A stretch of DNA of 64,000 nt from DAHUXT01 sp036273675 (GCA_036273675.1 DASUHD010000175.1:1-64000), one strand, 5' to 3'; shown: positions 8,408 through 17,516, counted from the first letter of the stretch. The notes: a model not told the origin generated them from the letters alone. Numbers and translations: made by a program.

Positions 8408-9340
8408 TTACAGTGTAGCGGTTTGTATTACCGCCAGCCGATCCCAGCCTGAGTAGTCCGCGACGATGCGTATCTCTGCCGCGGGGAAGGTTGTCTGCGC
8501 CAGCGCCACAACCGCCGCCCGCTGATCGTAGCCGAATTCCAGCAGGATCGCGGCTCCCGGCTTCAGGCGTGCGGGCATCTGGGCAAAGAGCCTGCGGAGA
8601 TGCCCCAACCCATCGTCATCACCATAGAGCGCAAGCGACGGCTCATAGCGGCGCACGTCGTCGGCGAGCGTCGGCGCGTCGCGAGGCGCCACATAGGGCA
8701 GGTTCGCGAGCAGCACGTCCACCGGCTCAGGCAGCGGCAGCAGCAGGTCGCCTTCCAGAAAATGTATGCGCTCCGCGACCCCTATCCGTTGGGCGTTCTC
8801 CTGTGCCAGCGCCAGCGCGTCGGCCGAGACATCGGTGGCATAGATCGTGTCTAGCCGAGGCTCAAGCCGTGCCAGCGCCACCGCGATCGCGCCGCTACCG
8901 GTACCGATATCGGCGACGACAGGCGCGGGTGAGGTCGGCTCTGCCAGCCGGGCGCGCACCTCGGCCAGCGCAGCCTCCACCAGCAGCTCCGTCTCGGGCC
9001 GGGGGATCAGCGCGCGCGCATCGGTCAGGAAGTCCAGCCCCATGAACTCGCGATGTCCGGTCAGATAGGCCACCGGCTCGCGCGCCACTCGCCGCGTCAC
9101 CAGCGCCGCGTAGCGCTCAGCGTCTTCAGGCGCGAGTAAACGTTCTGGATAGGCGAGAACCGTCGTCCGCGCCAGGCCAGTGACGTGGGCCAGCAGCAAC
9201 TGCGCATCGAGCGCCGCGCTTTCGCTGTCAGGCACGGCGCGAAGCCACCGCTCTGCCAGCGTCAGCGCCTCACCCAGCGTGCGCGCGTTGTCCAGCGCCG
9301 CGCCTGGTGTGTCATCTGGCTGCGGTGACGTTGTACCCAT
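8408..9340 (-). CDS. prmC: release factor glutamine methyltransferase PrmC/HemK
   Basis: SAM-dependent N5-glutamine methyltransferase that methylates the GGQ glutamine of peptide-chain release factors 1 and 2. The 310-residue protein has the family's N-terminal helical release-factor-binding domain, the YLTGHREFMGLDF and ALIPRPETELLVE signatures, SAM motif I VADIGTGSGAIAVALA, and the substrate-binding NPPY motif, here NLPY in VLANLPYVAPRD. NLPY is a known variant in PrmC. AAGGA lies eight bases before the ATG. In many genomes prmC follows prfA; here no release-factor gene is adjacent, and the gene is flanked by an MFS transporter and a repeat copy. Confidence 0.93.
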   Translation of the reverse strand: MGTTSPQPDDTPGAALDNARTLGEALTLAERWLRAVPDSESAALDAQLLLAHVTGLARTTVLAYPERLLAPEDAERYAALVTRRVAREPVAYLTGHREFMGLDFLTDARALIPRPETELLVEAALAEVRARLAEPTSPAPVVADIGTGSGAIAVALARLEPRLDTIYATDVSADALALAQENAQRIGVAERIHFLEGDLLLPLPEPVDVLLANLPYVAPRDAPTLADDVRRYEPSLALYGDDDGLGHLRRLFAQMPARLKPGAAILLEFGYDQRAAVVALAQTTFPAAEIRIVADYSGWDRLAVIQTATL

Positions 9341-9364
9341 GGACTGATCCTTGACCCCATGTAT

Positions 9365-9479
9365 TTAGAACGCCTTACACGACCGTCATGGCCCAGTGGC
9401 AATTGGCCATGATGGGAGTAGGCCAGCTTCGCGGCATGAATGCCGCGGCTAAGATCGCGTTGTGATAGGAACTGCTAGA
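9365..9479. repeat. interspersed repeat, long form
   Basis: Runs from TTAGAACGCC to GATAGGAACTGCTAGA, with CCCAGTGGCAATTGGCCATGATGGGAG and the palindromic core TTCGCGGCATGAATGCCGCGG. The ends form an imperfect inverted pair: TTAGAACGCC on the left and, in other copies, TTAGAGTTCC when the right end is read on the minus strand. The right end overlaps and contributes the TAG stop of the DUF4012 gene at 9475-9477. Confidence 0.88.
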
Positions 9480-12189
9480 AATGGTAGGTCACTGTCTGGT
9501 TCTGTGATAGCGGCCCCTCGAAAGCTAGCGTGGCGTTGCCGAGCAACGCGGCAAACGCGGCGGCGCGCGCCTCGGGCGTCTTGCCCTGAACCGTCTCATC
9601 GGGCGTAATTGCGGGCGCGCCAGACCAGCCCGTGCGCAACTGGCTCGCATCGACGTAGACTGCGAGTGACTGTGGGTTGCCCGCCTGATGCTCGACGAGT
9701 TCAGTATACGTGCCATGCCCGTCCGCGCGCACAGCAAACGCCCGCGGAGTGTACCACGAGATGTAGATCGTTTGGCTATGCGCCCGTGGCTCCGTCTCGC
9801 AGCTTTGATACTCAGGACCAGTGCCGGGGAAGGTGTTATATCGGCCACAGAGCAGAAGCAGCGCCCCGCCGACCATGGTACGGCCTGGCACATCCGAGGT
9901 CGTCACCGGGTTGATGATGGCATGTTGGGGCGAACAATCAGAGATGAGCGAGCCATACCCTGGCACGCCTGAGCCGCTACAGCCCACCGGCGTGAACGTG
10001 TTGGAATTGTATCCAGCCATGCCTAGAGTCAGCGCGTCGCCGGGCAGATAGGTGCGCTGGAAATCGCTGTAGTCATCCTGGCGGGTGGTTCCGGGGAAGA
10101 CGCTGTGCCGCCCTTTATCATAGGTCACCGTGATTTGCAGATGGTGCATCGCGCCACCGCCGGGCAGGAGTGTGACCACATCAGTCTGCCGCTCGGTGAC
10201 ATAGGCGTTTGCCTTATTCCCGCCATCATTCGCGTCCACCACCATGAAGCCATCGCCGCTCGTGTTTATCTGGGAGGCAACCCCAAGCTGACGCAACACT
10301 GATTCGGCGCGCGGGTCGGCAAAGTAGACCTGCAAGCCTTTGCTCATGAGCGCGGCCTGCCCGACTTTGATGAGCGCCTTCAGCCCATCGCCACGCAGCG
10401 CCTTCAGGCGATCCAGCATAGCCATGGACAGCTGGCGCGTAAACGCCTTGCGATCCCCTTGCTGGGGTTTGGCGTCGGTCAGCTGGTATTTGTGGATGAT
10501 ATCTTCGAGGTTGGTTGCGTTCACCGTCACATTGAACTGTGGCACGAGGATCGGGCCGGTGATGGCCAAAATGTCACTGATGAGTCCAGGCGTAAAGGCG
10601 ATTACCCCCCGCAACGGCGCATTACTTGGGACTATGCCATCCACCGACTCGACAATCCGCATCATTGCCTGCGCGTTCTCGGGAAAGCTCGCCGAGAGAT
10701 TCGCGTCGCGCAGTCCCCAACCATATTTACAGGTGGGGTCGAAGGCGCGGAATGGCCACCACCAGTAGAGCGCGGGCGGCTGCGGGCCAAGCGATTGACA
10801 GCCTTTCACGGCGGTGACCGTCTTCACGCCTTGCTGAAGGCGATAGGGTTCGAGCGCACTCTGGTAATACCTCTGATCGAGCGCATAGGTGTCATTCAGC
10901 GCCAGCGGCATGCTCTTGATTTCCCGGCCATCTTGCAGCCCCAGGATGCCGTAGTTGCCGATGAAGCCACCGCCGGGGCGTAACTCCGTCGAGTCCATCG
11001 CCGCGATCAGATAGTAGGCGGGCTGACCGATTCCCAGCAGGGCGGGCGCGGCGTCGAGCAAGGTCCGCATCGTATCAGTAGCGCTCAGGATCGTCGGCAG
11101 CGATGCCAGCAGCTTGCCAATGGTGGTGGGCGGCTTGAACTGGCCGGGCAGAGTCCGCTGGTCGAGGGAGAGATAGGTCTGGTAGGCGTCGAGCACGTTC
11201 GTATGCGCCTGCGCCAGCGCGCTCTGCGCCTGCTGGATATCGGCGGAGGTTATGCCCGCGGTTAGAGCGCTCCCCTGACCTGGCTCCAGTATATACTGGG
11301 CAAACTCCATACCACTCTGAGCGGCTGTCGTCAGATCAAGCCCGATATGCGCGAGCAGTTGATAGTTCCGCACACTGGAACCGACCGTTCCCAATGGTGT
11401 GGCAACGATCCTCATTGCGCCGTTGATCTCATAGAGGTCTTGCCGCATAGCGGTAATCTGAAGCTGGGCCTCTCGCAGCGTGCCAGCGTTCGCCAACTCG
11501 GCGGGATTGCCTGCGACAAGCTCTTGCAGCGCGGAGACACGGCGCGTGACATCGATGGCGTCGTATCCCAGGCGAAGCAGCGGAATAAGCGGAGCAAAGC
11601 AGGTGAGCACGAAGCCGAGCAGCAGCAGGGCAAGCACAGCCGCCGCAGCCGGTCGCCGACGCGTTATGGACAGCACGCGGCTGGTTCGTTTGCTGGACGC
11701 ATGAGCGCAGCCGAGCGAGGCCAGCGTCCCGAGCGCCGTGACACCAACCCCCTGAGCGATGCGCTGGTGGTCATCGCGCGCGTGAGGCCCTGCAGTATCG
11801 TTGCCTGGGGAAGCGCCCGGCGAGATCTCGGTGAGACCTAACCCAGTATCCCACCCAGTGTCCCAGCCGTCGCTGCTCAAGTCCGCGTGCTGGACTTTGC
11901 CGTTCAGGCCACCGCCATCAACGTGCTCAGGAGGGTTCGGCGGGAGTACGGGCAGCGTTTGCGTCAGTTTTATCTGGGAATTGCGCAGCCTCCCCACGGC
12001 GCTCTCGGCGATATGGCCGTTCCGCGAGCCGCTCGCGCCGCTGATATTTTCAGATGTATTCCCGGTGTCCCTGGCGGTGGCCTTTGCGTTTGGGATCGCC
12101 TGTGCCTGGTTATTCGACGCGCCACGCCGCTTCCGGTGACCACGCCGCTTCTTGCCCGAGCGCCGCGCGGACGCGATTCGGTCACTCAT
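9475..12189 (-). CDS. DUF4012 domain-containing membrane protein
   Basis: A 904-residue protein with a basic N-terminus (SARRSGKKRRGHRKRRGA), a low-complexity cytoplasmic region, one transmembrane helix at about residues 178-203, and a large extracytoplasmic domain. The block STELRPGGGFIGNYGIL near residue 400, with KSMPLALNDTYALD after it, is the signature of DUF4012, a family of surface proteins in Actinobacteria and Chloroflexota; some relatives lie in exopolysaccharide loci. Four or more cysteines in the distal domain (CSGSGVPG, SDCSPQH, LLCGRYN, YQSCETE) could form disulfides outside the membrane. The gene lies 20 bp after the DUF6391 gene and is probably cotranscribed with it. Function unknown; a surface role is inferred from topology. 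Confidence 0.82.
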   Translation of the reverse strand: MSDRIASARRSGKKRRGHRKRRGASNNQAQAIPNAKATARDTGNTSENISGASGSRNGHIAESAVGRLRNSQIKLTQTLPVLPPNPPEHVDGGGLNGKVQHADLSSDGWDTGWDTGLGLTEISPGASPGNDTAGPHARDDHQRIAQGVGVTALGTLASLGCAHASSKRTSRVLSITRRRPAAAAVLALLLLGFVLTCFAPLIPLLRLGYDAIDVTRRVSALQELVAGNPAELANAGTLREAQLQITAMRQDLYEINGAMRIVATPLGTVGSSVRNYQLLAHIGLDLTTAAQSGMEFAQYILEPGQGSALTAGITSADIQQAQSALAQAHTNVLDAYQTYLSLDQRTLPGQFKPPTTIGKLLASLPTILSATDTMRTLLDAAPALLGIGQPAYYLIAAMDSTELRPGGGFIGNYGILGLQDGREIKSMPLALNDTYALDQRYYQSALEPYRLQQGVKTVTAVKGCQSLGPQPPALYWWWPFRAFDPTCKYGWGLRDANLSASFPENAQAMMRIVESVDGIVPSNAPLRGVIAFTPGLISDILAITGPILVPQFNVTVNATNLEDIIHKYQLTDAKPQQGDRKAFTRQLSMAMLDRLKALRGDGLKALIKVGQAALMSKGLQVYFADPRAESVLRQLGVASQINTSGDGFMVVDANDGGNKANAYVTERQTDVVTLLPGGGAMHHLQITVTYDKGRHSVFPGTTRQDDYSDFQRTYLPGDALTLGMAGYNSNTFTPVGCSGSGVPGYGSLISDCSPQHAIINPVTTSDVPGRTMVGGALLLLCGRYNTFPGTGPEYQSCETEPRAHSQTIYISWYTPRAFAVRADGHGTYTELVEHQAGNPQSLAVYVDASQLRTGWSGAPAITPDETVQGKTPEARAAAFAALLGNATLAFEGPLSQNQTVTYHF

Positions 12190-12209
12190 CCGCGTGCCTC
12201 GAATCCTGC

Positions 12210-12755
12210 CTATGAGGCGTGGGGCATCAGATGCAATCTGGCGCCCTGGTTGTCGGTCTGGACGAAGTGCGCTGGCGCGCCGAGGATCGTCATCTTCTTG
12301 ACGCCAGTAATCTTCATCTCCTCACCCGGCGTGCGTGTCGTGATATAGCGTTGCACTATCAGCCCCAGCGGCCGGGAGAGCACGATTGCCGCAGTCGTCG
12401 CCAGCACGATGTTGTTAAAGCTGTTGTACGGCTTGCGCAGTCGCGCCACTGTCATCGCCGAGAGTCCAGTCAACATACCAGCGACGGCCAGATTCGTGCC
12501 GCAGCGCTCGTGAATGGCCATCTCGGGTTCGCCGCCGCGCAGCCGGGCGAGCGCCTGCTCAGCCATCGGCCGTATCATGTCGGTTGGCAGGTCGCCAAAG
12601 ACGAAAAACCCGGTGGCAAAGGAGATGCCGGAGAGACGGACCTCCGGGAAACGCTTGCTCAATAACACGATGGTGGCATGTTCGAGCGCGTGATTCTCGC
12701 GCACGGCGCCGCCCAGTGTCACCTGCTGGACGACCTGCTCTATCGGATTCATCAA
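12210..12755 (-). CDS. DUF6391 family protein
   Basis: A 181-residue protein with the family signature RENHALEHATIVLL near residues 19-32, followed by GISFATGFFVFGD and a central amphipathic region AEQALARLRGGEPEMAIHERCGTN. Two hydrophobic segments (about 94-112 and 122-140) suggest membrane association. DUF6391 is known from Cyanobacteria and Chloroflexota and has no assigned function; the conserved H-x3-H pair could bind a metal, which is a guess. AGAGGACAACCCATTG precedes the ATG. It is the first gene of a likely two-gene unit with the DUF4012 gene downstream. Confidence 0.78.
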   Translation of the reverse strand: MMNPIEQVVQQVTLGGAVRENHALEHATIVLLSKRFPEVRLSGISFATGFFVFGDLPTDMIRPMAEQALARLRGGEPEMAIHERCGTNLAVAGMLTGLSAMTVARLRKPYNSFNNIVLATTAAIVLSRPLGLIVQRYITTRTPGEEMKITGVKKMTILGAPAHFVQTDNQGARLHLMPHAS

Positions 12756-13204
12756 TGGGTTGTCCTCTCTGTTCGCATGCCCTGTCGCGCATCGTCACGC
12801 ATCGTCACGCATCCTATGAATATAGATGCGCGACTCCATTCTCGCTATTATCGCATGCGAACGGGGATGGCGTCTGTTAATTCGCAGCCAGTCTGACGAT
12901 TTCGCCCCAAAGCGGGTTGTTCGCGTTGGTGCAGCATCTGCTCCGTTTCCTGGTGTCAATCGTGCATGATGCACCCAACGCTTAGCAACATTCGTAGATA
13001 GGACGAGTGGAGGCGCGCTCCAGTCAACACGACGCGGGCAGCGAGGCAGCCGGAGTACCACCGCCGTTACCCAAACTCGCGGCGTGACGTTGTAACGGAT
13101 GTTCGTACACAATTTCCAGAGGCTGGCGCGTGTGAGCCTACAATTCAGCGCTGGATCCCTATCGATCTGGAATGGTGATCTAACCAGGACGAGAGAATCG
13201 GCGC
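12756..13204. other. intergenic region between divergent genes
   Basis: No convincing gene. It must hold promoters for the DUF6391 gene (minus) and the HD-GYP gene (plus). Visible structure: 2.6 tandem copies of the 10-mer CGCATCGTCA at 12788-12813, and a near-perfect long-range inverted repeat GCGTTGGTGCA (12923-12933) with TGCACCCAACGC (12970-12981). A TACAAT hexamer at 13139-13144 could be a -10 box for the plus-strand gene but lacks a good -35. Confidence 0.5.
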
Positions 13205-13906
13205 GTGGCAACTAACATGAGGGACATTGCTTCGGTGCGTGAGGTATTTCCCGGCACTCGCCGCTACACACAACATACGATCTTTGAGCTGGCTGAGACG
13301 ATTCGCGCGCGCGATATCGTCACGTACGAACATTGCCGTCGTGTCGCTATCTACGCCAATCGCCTGGCCCGCCACATGGGCTGGCATCGTCGCGCCTCCC
13401 GCGATCTGGCGCTCGCCGGGCTGATCCATGACCTGGGCAAGACGTGGGTGCAGAACAGCGTCCTGCATAAGCCCACCGCGCTCTCTCAGGATGAGTGGAT
13501 CGAGATGCAGCGGCATCCGGCGATCGCGGCGCGCATTCTAATGACCTACGATGTGCCTGATGACCTGATCGAGATTGTGCTGCACCACCACGAGGCGTAT
13601 GATGGGCGTGGCTACCCCGACCATCTCGTGGGCGAGGCGATTCCGCTGGGCGCGCGGCTGCTCACCGTCGCCGATGTCTTCGACGCGCTCACCTCCGCGC
13701 GTTCCTACAAGGAGCCGCTGCCGCTCCAGGATGTGCGCGAGCGCATCGAGCGCAGCTCGGGTGTCTTGTTCGACCCTTCCGTCGTCAGTGCGTTCATCGA
13801 GCTGCTCGACGCCACGCCTGATTTCCTCTTGCCCAGCCGCGCCATCCCTGCGCCAGTGGAACCGATTCCCGGCTGGGACAATCACGACACGTTGGATTCG
13901 ATATAA
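13205..13906 (+). CDS. HD-GYP domain phosphodiesterase
   Basis: Single-domain HD-GYP protein, predicted to hydrolyse cyclic di-GMP. The metal-binding residues are present: H in TYEHCRRVA (about residue 42), HD in GLIHDLGKTW (about 75), H in MQRHPAIAARIL, HH in VLHHHEAYDGRGYP (about 130-143, with the GYP signature) and the distal D of VADVFDALTSARSYKEPL. The domain is complete at 233 residues, with no receiver or sensor domain attached, so control must come from expression or a partner protein. The listed start is GTG at 13205; an ATG at 13217 would trim four residues. The gene is isolated, with loosely packed sequence on both sides. Confidence 0.9.
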   Translation: MATNMRDIASVREVFPGTRRYTQHTIFELAETIRARDIVTYEHCRRVAIYANRLARHMGWHRRASRDLALAGLIHDLGKTWVQNSVLHKPTALSQDEWIEMQRHPAIAARILMTYDVPDDLIEIVLHHHEAYDGRGYPDHLVGEAIPLGARLLTVADVFDALTSARSYKEPLPLQDVRERIERSSGVLFDPSVVSAFIELLDATPDFLLPSRAIPAPVEPIPGWDNHDTLDSI

Positions 13907-14193
13907 CCCACCGTTTGCGATTTACTCAGGATGAGCCGGTCCCCGATCTGTACCGCGACTCGGTCTGCCGGTGGAATGCGGCTCCCCGTCACCCACTGCT
14001 CACGGGGCTGTGGTCGCTCTACCAAGACGCGCACCCCCAACGCTCGTAACACGGCGCGGAGTCGTTCACGGGGCAATTGCTGTAACCGCCACTGCCGACA
14101 CCTCTACTCGCATGGTACGACAAACTAGCAGTAGCGTATACATGCGTCTGGCTCAGTGTCAGGCTGGCTGGTACTTCCGGTGTCACGCTGGTT
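13907..14193. other. intergenic region with a doubtful small ORF
   Basis: A minus-strand frame at 13882-14076 encodes 64 residues from a TTG start (RLRAVLRALGVRVLVERPQ, then VQIGDRLILSKSQTVGYIE). It reads plausibly but overlaps the end of the HD-GYP gene by 25 bp, has no SD, and the plus-strand frame of the same DNA reads about as well. I therefore do not call it a gene. No repeat or hairpin stands out. Confidence 0.4.
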
Positions 14194-14691
14194 CTAGGCG
14201 TGGGAGAAAGTCAGCTGGCACGACCCAGGGCTGATGACCATCGAGACTGGGCCGAGGCTGCTGTCGTAGCCGTAGGCGCCTGCTTGCGTCACTCCGCTGG
14301 TAGTACTCGCGATCGACGCGCCAGGCGGGAGGTACTGAATGCAAAAGGTCAGTGTGAAGTCGAGCGCCCACTGCTGTTTGGCGAGGAGCGTCACTTTGGT
14401 AACAGTCGCCCCGGTTGCGGGCACGGCGACCAAGTAATCGCAGTGGGAAGTCCCAGCATCAGCGCAGAAACACACCCCTTGCAGTGTGCAGCTTGTGTCA
14501 ATGTCCAGCGTCGACTTGAAGGCTGCGAGAGTCCCGCCGAGCACCGGCTGGTCAAGTGCCTTTGGCGTTGGCGTGGCGGCAGGGGGCTTCGGTGTAGCCG
14601 TTGCCGTGGTATTTGCTACAGCGGTGTCCGCACATCCGGCGAGTGCGATGGCCAGGAAGATGACGACGAATAATGCCACCCGTTTGCCCAT
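14194..14691 (-). CDS. putative lipoprotein
   Basis: A 165-residue exported protein. The signal peptide ALFVVIFLAIALAGC ends in a lipobox (LAGC, cysteine about residue 20), followed by a Thr/Pro linker TTATATPKPPAATPTPKA of the kind common in Chloroflexota lipoproteins. The mature domain contains cysteine pairs (SCTLQGVCFCADAG, HCDYLV, FCIQYLPP, SCQLTF), suggesting a disulfide-stabilised fold. AGAGAGGGA precedes the ATG. No family was recognised. It lies alone in a gene-poor stretch, and its binding partner or ligand cannot be inferred. Confidence 0.72.
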   Translation of the reverse strand: MGKRVALFVVIFLAIALAGCADTAVANTTATATPKPPAATPTPKALDQPVLGGTLAAFKSTLDIDTSCTLQGVCFCADAGTSHCDYLVAVPATGATVTKVTLLAKQQWALDFTLTFCIQYLPPGASIASTTSGVTQAGAYGYDSSLGPVSMVISPGSCQLTFSHA

Positions 14692-15078
14692 GCGTATCCC
14701 TCTCTACTATACTGGCACCGGGCTGGTGCCTCCCGCGCAGAACATCGCAACAGGATAGATTGCCTGCTACATCAGCATACCATGCATGTACAGAGGGGGC
14801 TTACGCCATGGTAGCTGCGACATACGCCCCTCCCATCATGTGGTCGTCAGCATTCGCCAAACCAAGGGTGTTTGCAACTATCTAGTAGGTGTCATTGTGG
14901 AGACAACTCGACACGGAGGCTGACGAGTCCAGCAGCGCACTCCGACACAGACTCGGGTGCAAAGTGCCGAATCTTCTCTAAGTTCGTCACCGAGCTGGCT
15001 CCGAACAACTATTTGAGCGAGCCTTAGATCTGCGCGCCAACTTTGTGTAACGGCAGTCTGCTATGATGTACGCGACGA
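14692..15078. other. intergenic region, no gene seen
   Basis: About 390 bp between the divergent lipoprotein and endonuclease genes. It is visibly less GC-rich than its surroundings, for example around 14755-14900. I see no coding frame, strong hairpin or promoter with both boxes. It must carry the promoters of the two flanking genes. Confidence 0.4.
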
Positions 15079-16101
15079 ATGCCAATTGTTCGCGATAGAA
15101 GCTATGCGATTGAATTGCTGGAGAGACACACAGTGAGCGCCTCACGAGATGAAGACGCTCTCGCCCCGATTCACCCTGCACATGTTCGGTACATCAAGCT
15201 TGGTGAAGGCGGGCGCTGGGAGCGCGAGTGCCTACGAGATGGTATTATCCGGCTCGGGTTCGGGACCGCACGCCCTGACTGGTTTGCCCGTTGCCAGGCA
15301 GGTGCATGGGAAGCAGTGGCTGCGGCTTGGGTCGCGGAGAGACGCGGCAAAGGCACTGCGACGAACTTCACGCATCAAGTGCGTGCGTTTTTCGAGGACG
15401 ACGGCAACACGCTCTGGCTGACCTTCATCGGAGAACAGATGTATTGGGGGCTATTGACACCCACGCCGCCAGCACCGCATCCCGATGCTGGTGGCACCTT
15501 CCGCACTGTTGTGGGCGGCTGGCGTTCGACCGACTTGCGCGGTGAACTGTTGACAAGCGACCGCCTCTCCGGACGTCTGACGCGACTCGCGATGTTTCGT
15601 GGTACGTCGTGTAATCTGCATGGAAGTGTGAAGGAGTATGCGATTCGGCGCATCAACGGCCAAGCGATTCCTGAAGTCGAAGAGGCGCGGGCGGTGAAGC
15701 AGTCGATGGTGGTTGCGATTAAAGCGTTGTTGCGCTTGCTTGAACCGCAGGACTTCGAACTACTCGTCGACCTAGTCTTCTCGGCGAGTGGCTGGCGAAG
15801 GCTCGGCGTGGTGGGCAAAACAACCAAGACATTGGACATTGATATCTTGCTACCGAGCACAGGCGAGCGCGCCTTCGTCCAGGTGAAGTCGGCGACAACC
15901 CAAGCTGAACTTGACAGCTACATTCAGCAGTTTGTAGCCCTCGATGTATACGACCGTATGTTTTACGTCTTTCATAGCCCAGATCTAGATCGCAGCCTTT
16001 CGACTGACAACGAGCGCGTCACCGTGATCGGGGCTGAAAAGTTGGCCGCTATGGTTCTCGACGCCGGCCTTGTCGATTGGCTGATCCGTAAAGTAACGTA
16101 G
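15079..16101 (+). CDS. Mrr-like restriction endonuclease
   Basis: A 340-residue protein with a C-terminal PD-(D/E)xK nuclease of the Mrr type: LEPQDFELLVDLVFSASGW, then DIDILLP (aspartates about residues 251-253) and FVQVKS (about 266-271), where Q-x-K replaces E-x-K as in Mrr, and a final helix with QQFVAL. The N-terminal half, with HVRYIKLGEGGRWERECL near residue 35, resembles the small domain found ahead of other Mrr-like nucleases; it may read DNA or its modification, but I cannot name it. Mrr-type enzymes cut modified foreign DNA. No methyltransferase gene is adjacent, consistent with a type IV, modification-dependent enzyme. The surrounding lower GC and sparse genes suggest acquisition by transfer. 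Confidence 0.78.
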   Translation: MPIVRDRSYAIELLERHTVSASRDEDALAPIHPAHVRYIKLGEGGRWERECLRDGIIRLGFGTARPDWFARCQAGAWEAVAAAWVAERRGKGTATNFTHQVRAFFEDDGNTLWLTFIGEQMYWGLLTPTPPAPHPDAGGTFRTVVGGWRSTDLRGELLTSDRLSGRLTRLAMFRGTSCNLHGSVKEYAIRRINGQAIPEVEEARAVKQSMVVAIKALLRLLEPQDFELLVDLVFSASGWRRLGVVGKTTKTLDIDILLPSTGERAFVQVKSATTQAELDSYIQQFVALDVYDRMFYVFHSPDLDRSLSTDNERVTVIGAEKLAAMVLDAGLVDWLIRKVT

Positions 16102-16474
16102 TGGCCTTGCACTTTCAGTGCGCCAACTCAACCCGGAGACTCATGAGGTTTGCGGCATGCTCGGGCTCATACCCCGAGCGCAAATTACCGAAAGTGGCTA
16201 TTAGCCAGCCCTACGTGCGCACCACACGGCGGAAATAGGTGATGTTGATAACAACATTGACACGATTGAATAGCCGTCCCGCTTCACTCTACCTTTGCCC
16301 GTATGGCAACGCCTCATGTGGCTGTAATGAACGCCCCCATTCGCGCGTCTTCTCACACGACCACATTTGCATTTCCCGGCGCGGGGATTGCTGGTATCAG
16401 ATTCCATCATCGCGTGATAGTGTATAGGGCGAGCAGCGACAGCGTGGCGGCGCGAGGAGCGGAAAGGGTAGCAC
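16102..16474. other. intergenic region with a structured segment
   Basis: Directly after the endonuclease stop, CACTTTC (16110-16116) pairs with GAAAGTG (16190-16196), enclosing a perfect 7-bp hairpin GCTCGGG (16159-16165) / CCCGAGC (16173-16179) with loop CTCATAC, and a weaker arm CTCA (16127-16130) / TGAG (16143-16146). The whole resembles a cloverleaf without a T arm. The remaining 280 bp up to the MoxR gene holds no credible gene; TTGACA at 16257-16262 lacks a matching -10. Confidence 0.4.
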
Positions 16475-17476
16475 ATGCAAGGGCAGCAGGCGGAGCGGCT
16501 GAGCGCGGACCAGATGGTTGACCGCGTCCATGCGGTGGCCGAGGCGGCGCGGGCGGTCCGCGCGAATATCGGCAAAGTCATCGTCGGCAAGGAGGGCGCC
16601 GCCAACCTGCTGCTGATCGCACTGCTCGGCGAGGGCCACATCCTCATCGAAGACGTACCCGGCATGGGCAAGACGGTGATGGCGCGGGCGCTGGCCCGCT
16701 CACTCGACTGCTCTTTCGCGCGCATCCAGGGGACAGCGGATCTGCTGCCAGGCGACGTGACGGGCGTCAGCTACTTCAACCAGAAGCTCAACGAGTTCGA
16801 GTTCCGCCCTGGCCCTATCTTCGCCTCGATTGTGCTGGCCGACGAGATCAACCGCGCTACGCCGCGCACGCAGTCGGCGCTGCTCGAAGCAATGCAGGAG
16901 CGGCAGGTGACGGTGGACGGCCGGACGATGCCACTGCCGCATCCGTTCATGCTCATCGCCACGCAGAACCCTATCGAACTGGAAGGCACGTTCCCGCTGC
17001 CCGAGGCGCAGCTCGACCGCTTCTTGCTGCGGATGCGTATCGACTATCCCGGCGCGGATGACGAGCGCGCGATGCTCTACCGCTTTCAGGAGGCGCAGCC
17101 GCTGGAGACACTGGCGCCTGTGCTGACGGGCGAGGCGCTGCTGGCGCTGGTGCCAACGGTGCGGGCGGTGCAGGTCTCCGAGCCAATTGCTAACTATCTG
17201 CTGGCCATCGTCCGCGCAACCCGCGAGCATCCCGCCTTCGAGCTGGGGGCCAGCCCACGCGCCGCGCTGTCGCTCTTCCGCGCCTGCCAGTCGCTGGCGG
17301 CGGTCTCTGGTCGACCATTCGTGCTGCCCGACGACGTGAAGCAGCTTGCGCAGCCTGTGCTGGCCCATCGGCTCGTCGTGACAGCGCAGAGCCGCCTGCA
17401 CGGCCAGGACGCGATGCAGATCCTCGACGAGATTCTGGAGCGCACGCCTGTCCCGGTTGAGCGGATGATGCAGTAG
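16475..17476 (+). CDS. MoxR-family AAA+ ATPase
   Basis: A 333-residue AAA+ ATPase of the MoxR class, which act as chaperones that mature metalloenzymes or insert cofactors, usually with VWA-domain partners. Walker A is EDVPGMGKTVMA (about residues 57-68), Walker B IVLADEINRA (about 121-130), sensor 1 LIATQNPIELEGTFPLPEAQLDRF, and the C-terminal lid carries ASPRAALSLFRACQSLA. AAAGGG lies upstream of the ATG. The usual neighbours, a DUF58 protein and VWA proteins, are missing; the next gene is a small cupin. Its client is therefore unknown. Confidence 0.93.
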   Translation: MQGQQAERLSADQMVDRVHAVAEAARAVRANIGKVIVGKEGAANLLLIALLGEGHILIEDVPGMGKTVMARALARSLDCSFARIQGTADLLPGDVTGVSYFNQKLNEFEFRPGPIFASIVLADEINRATPRTQSALLEAMQERQVTVDGRTMPLPHPFMLIATQNPIELEGTFPLPEAQLDRFLLRMRIDYPGADDERAMLYRFQEAQPLETLAPVLTGEALLALVPTVRAVQVSEPIANYLLAIVRATREHPAFELGASPRAALSLFRACQSLAAVSGRPFVLPDDVKQLAQPVLAHRLVVTAQSRLHGQDAMQILDEILERTPVPVERMMQ

Positions 17477-17516
17477 CAGTGACGATACACGATGGGCAGG
17501 TAAAGGACATTCCACG

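Noticed and set aside
12788..12813. Tandem CGCATCGTCA repeats as a CRISPR or operator array
   Set aside because: Only 2.6 direct copies with no spacers; too short to assign a function.
13882..14076. 64-residue minus-strand ORF with a TTG start
   Set aside because: No ribosome site, overlaps the HD-GYP gene, and the opposite strand reads equally well; mentioned only in the intergenic note.
16159..16179. tRNA-Met gene suggested by the CAU-like anticodon arm
   Set aside because: No T arm or GGTTCGA sequence, no CCA, and the acceptor/D spacing is wrong; kept only as a structural finding.
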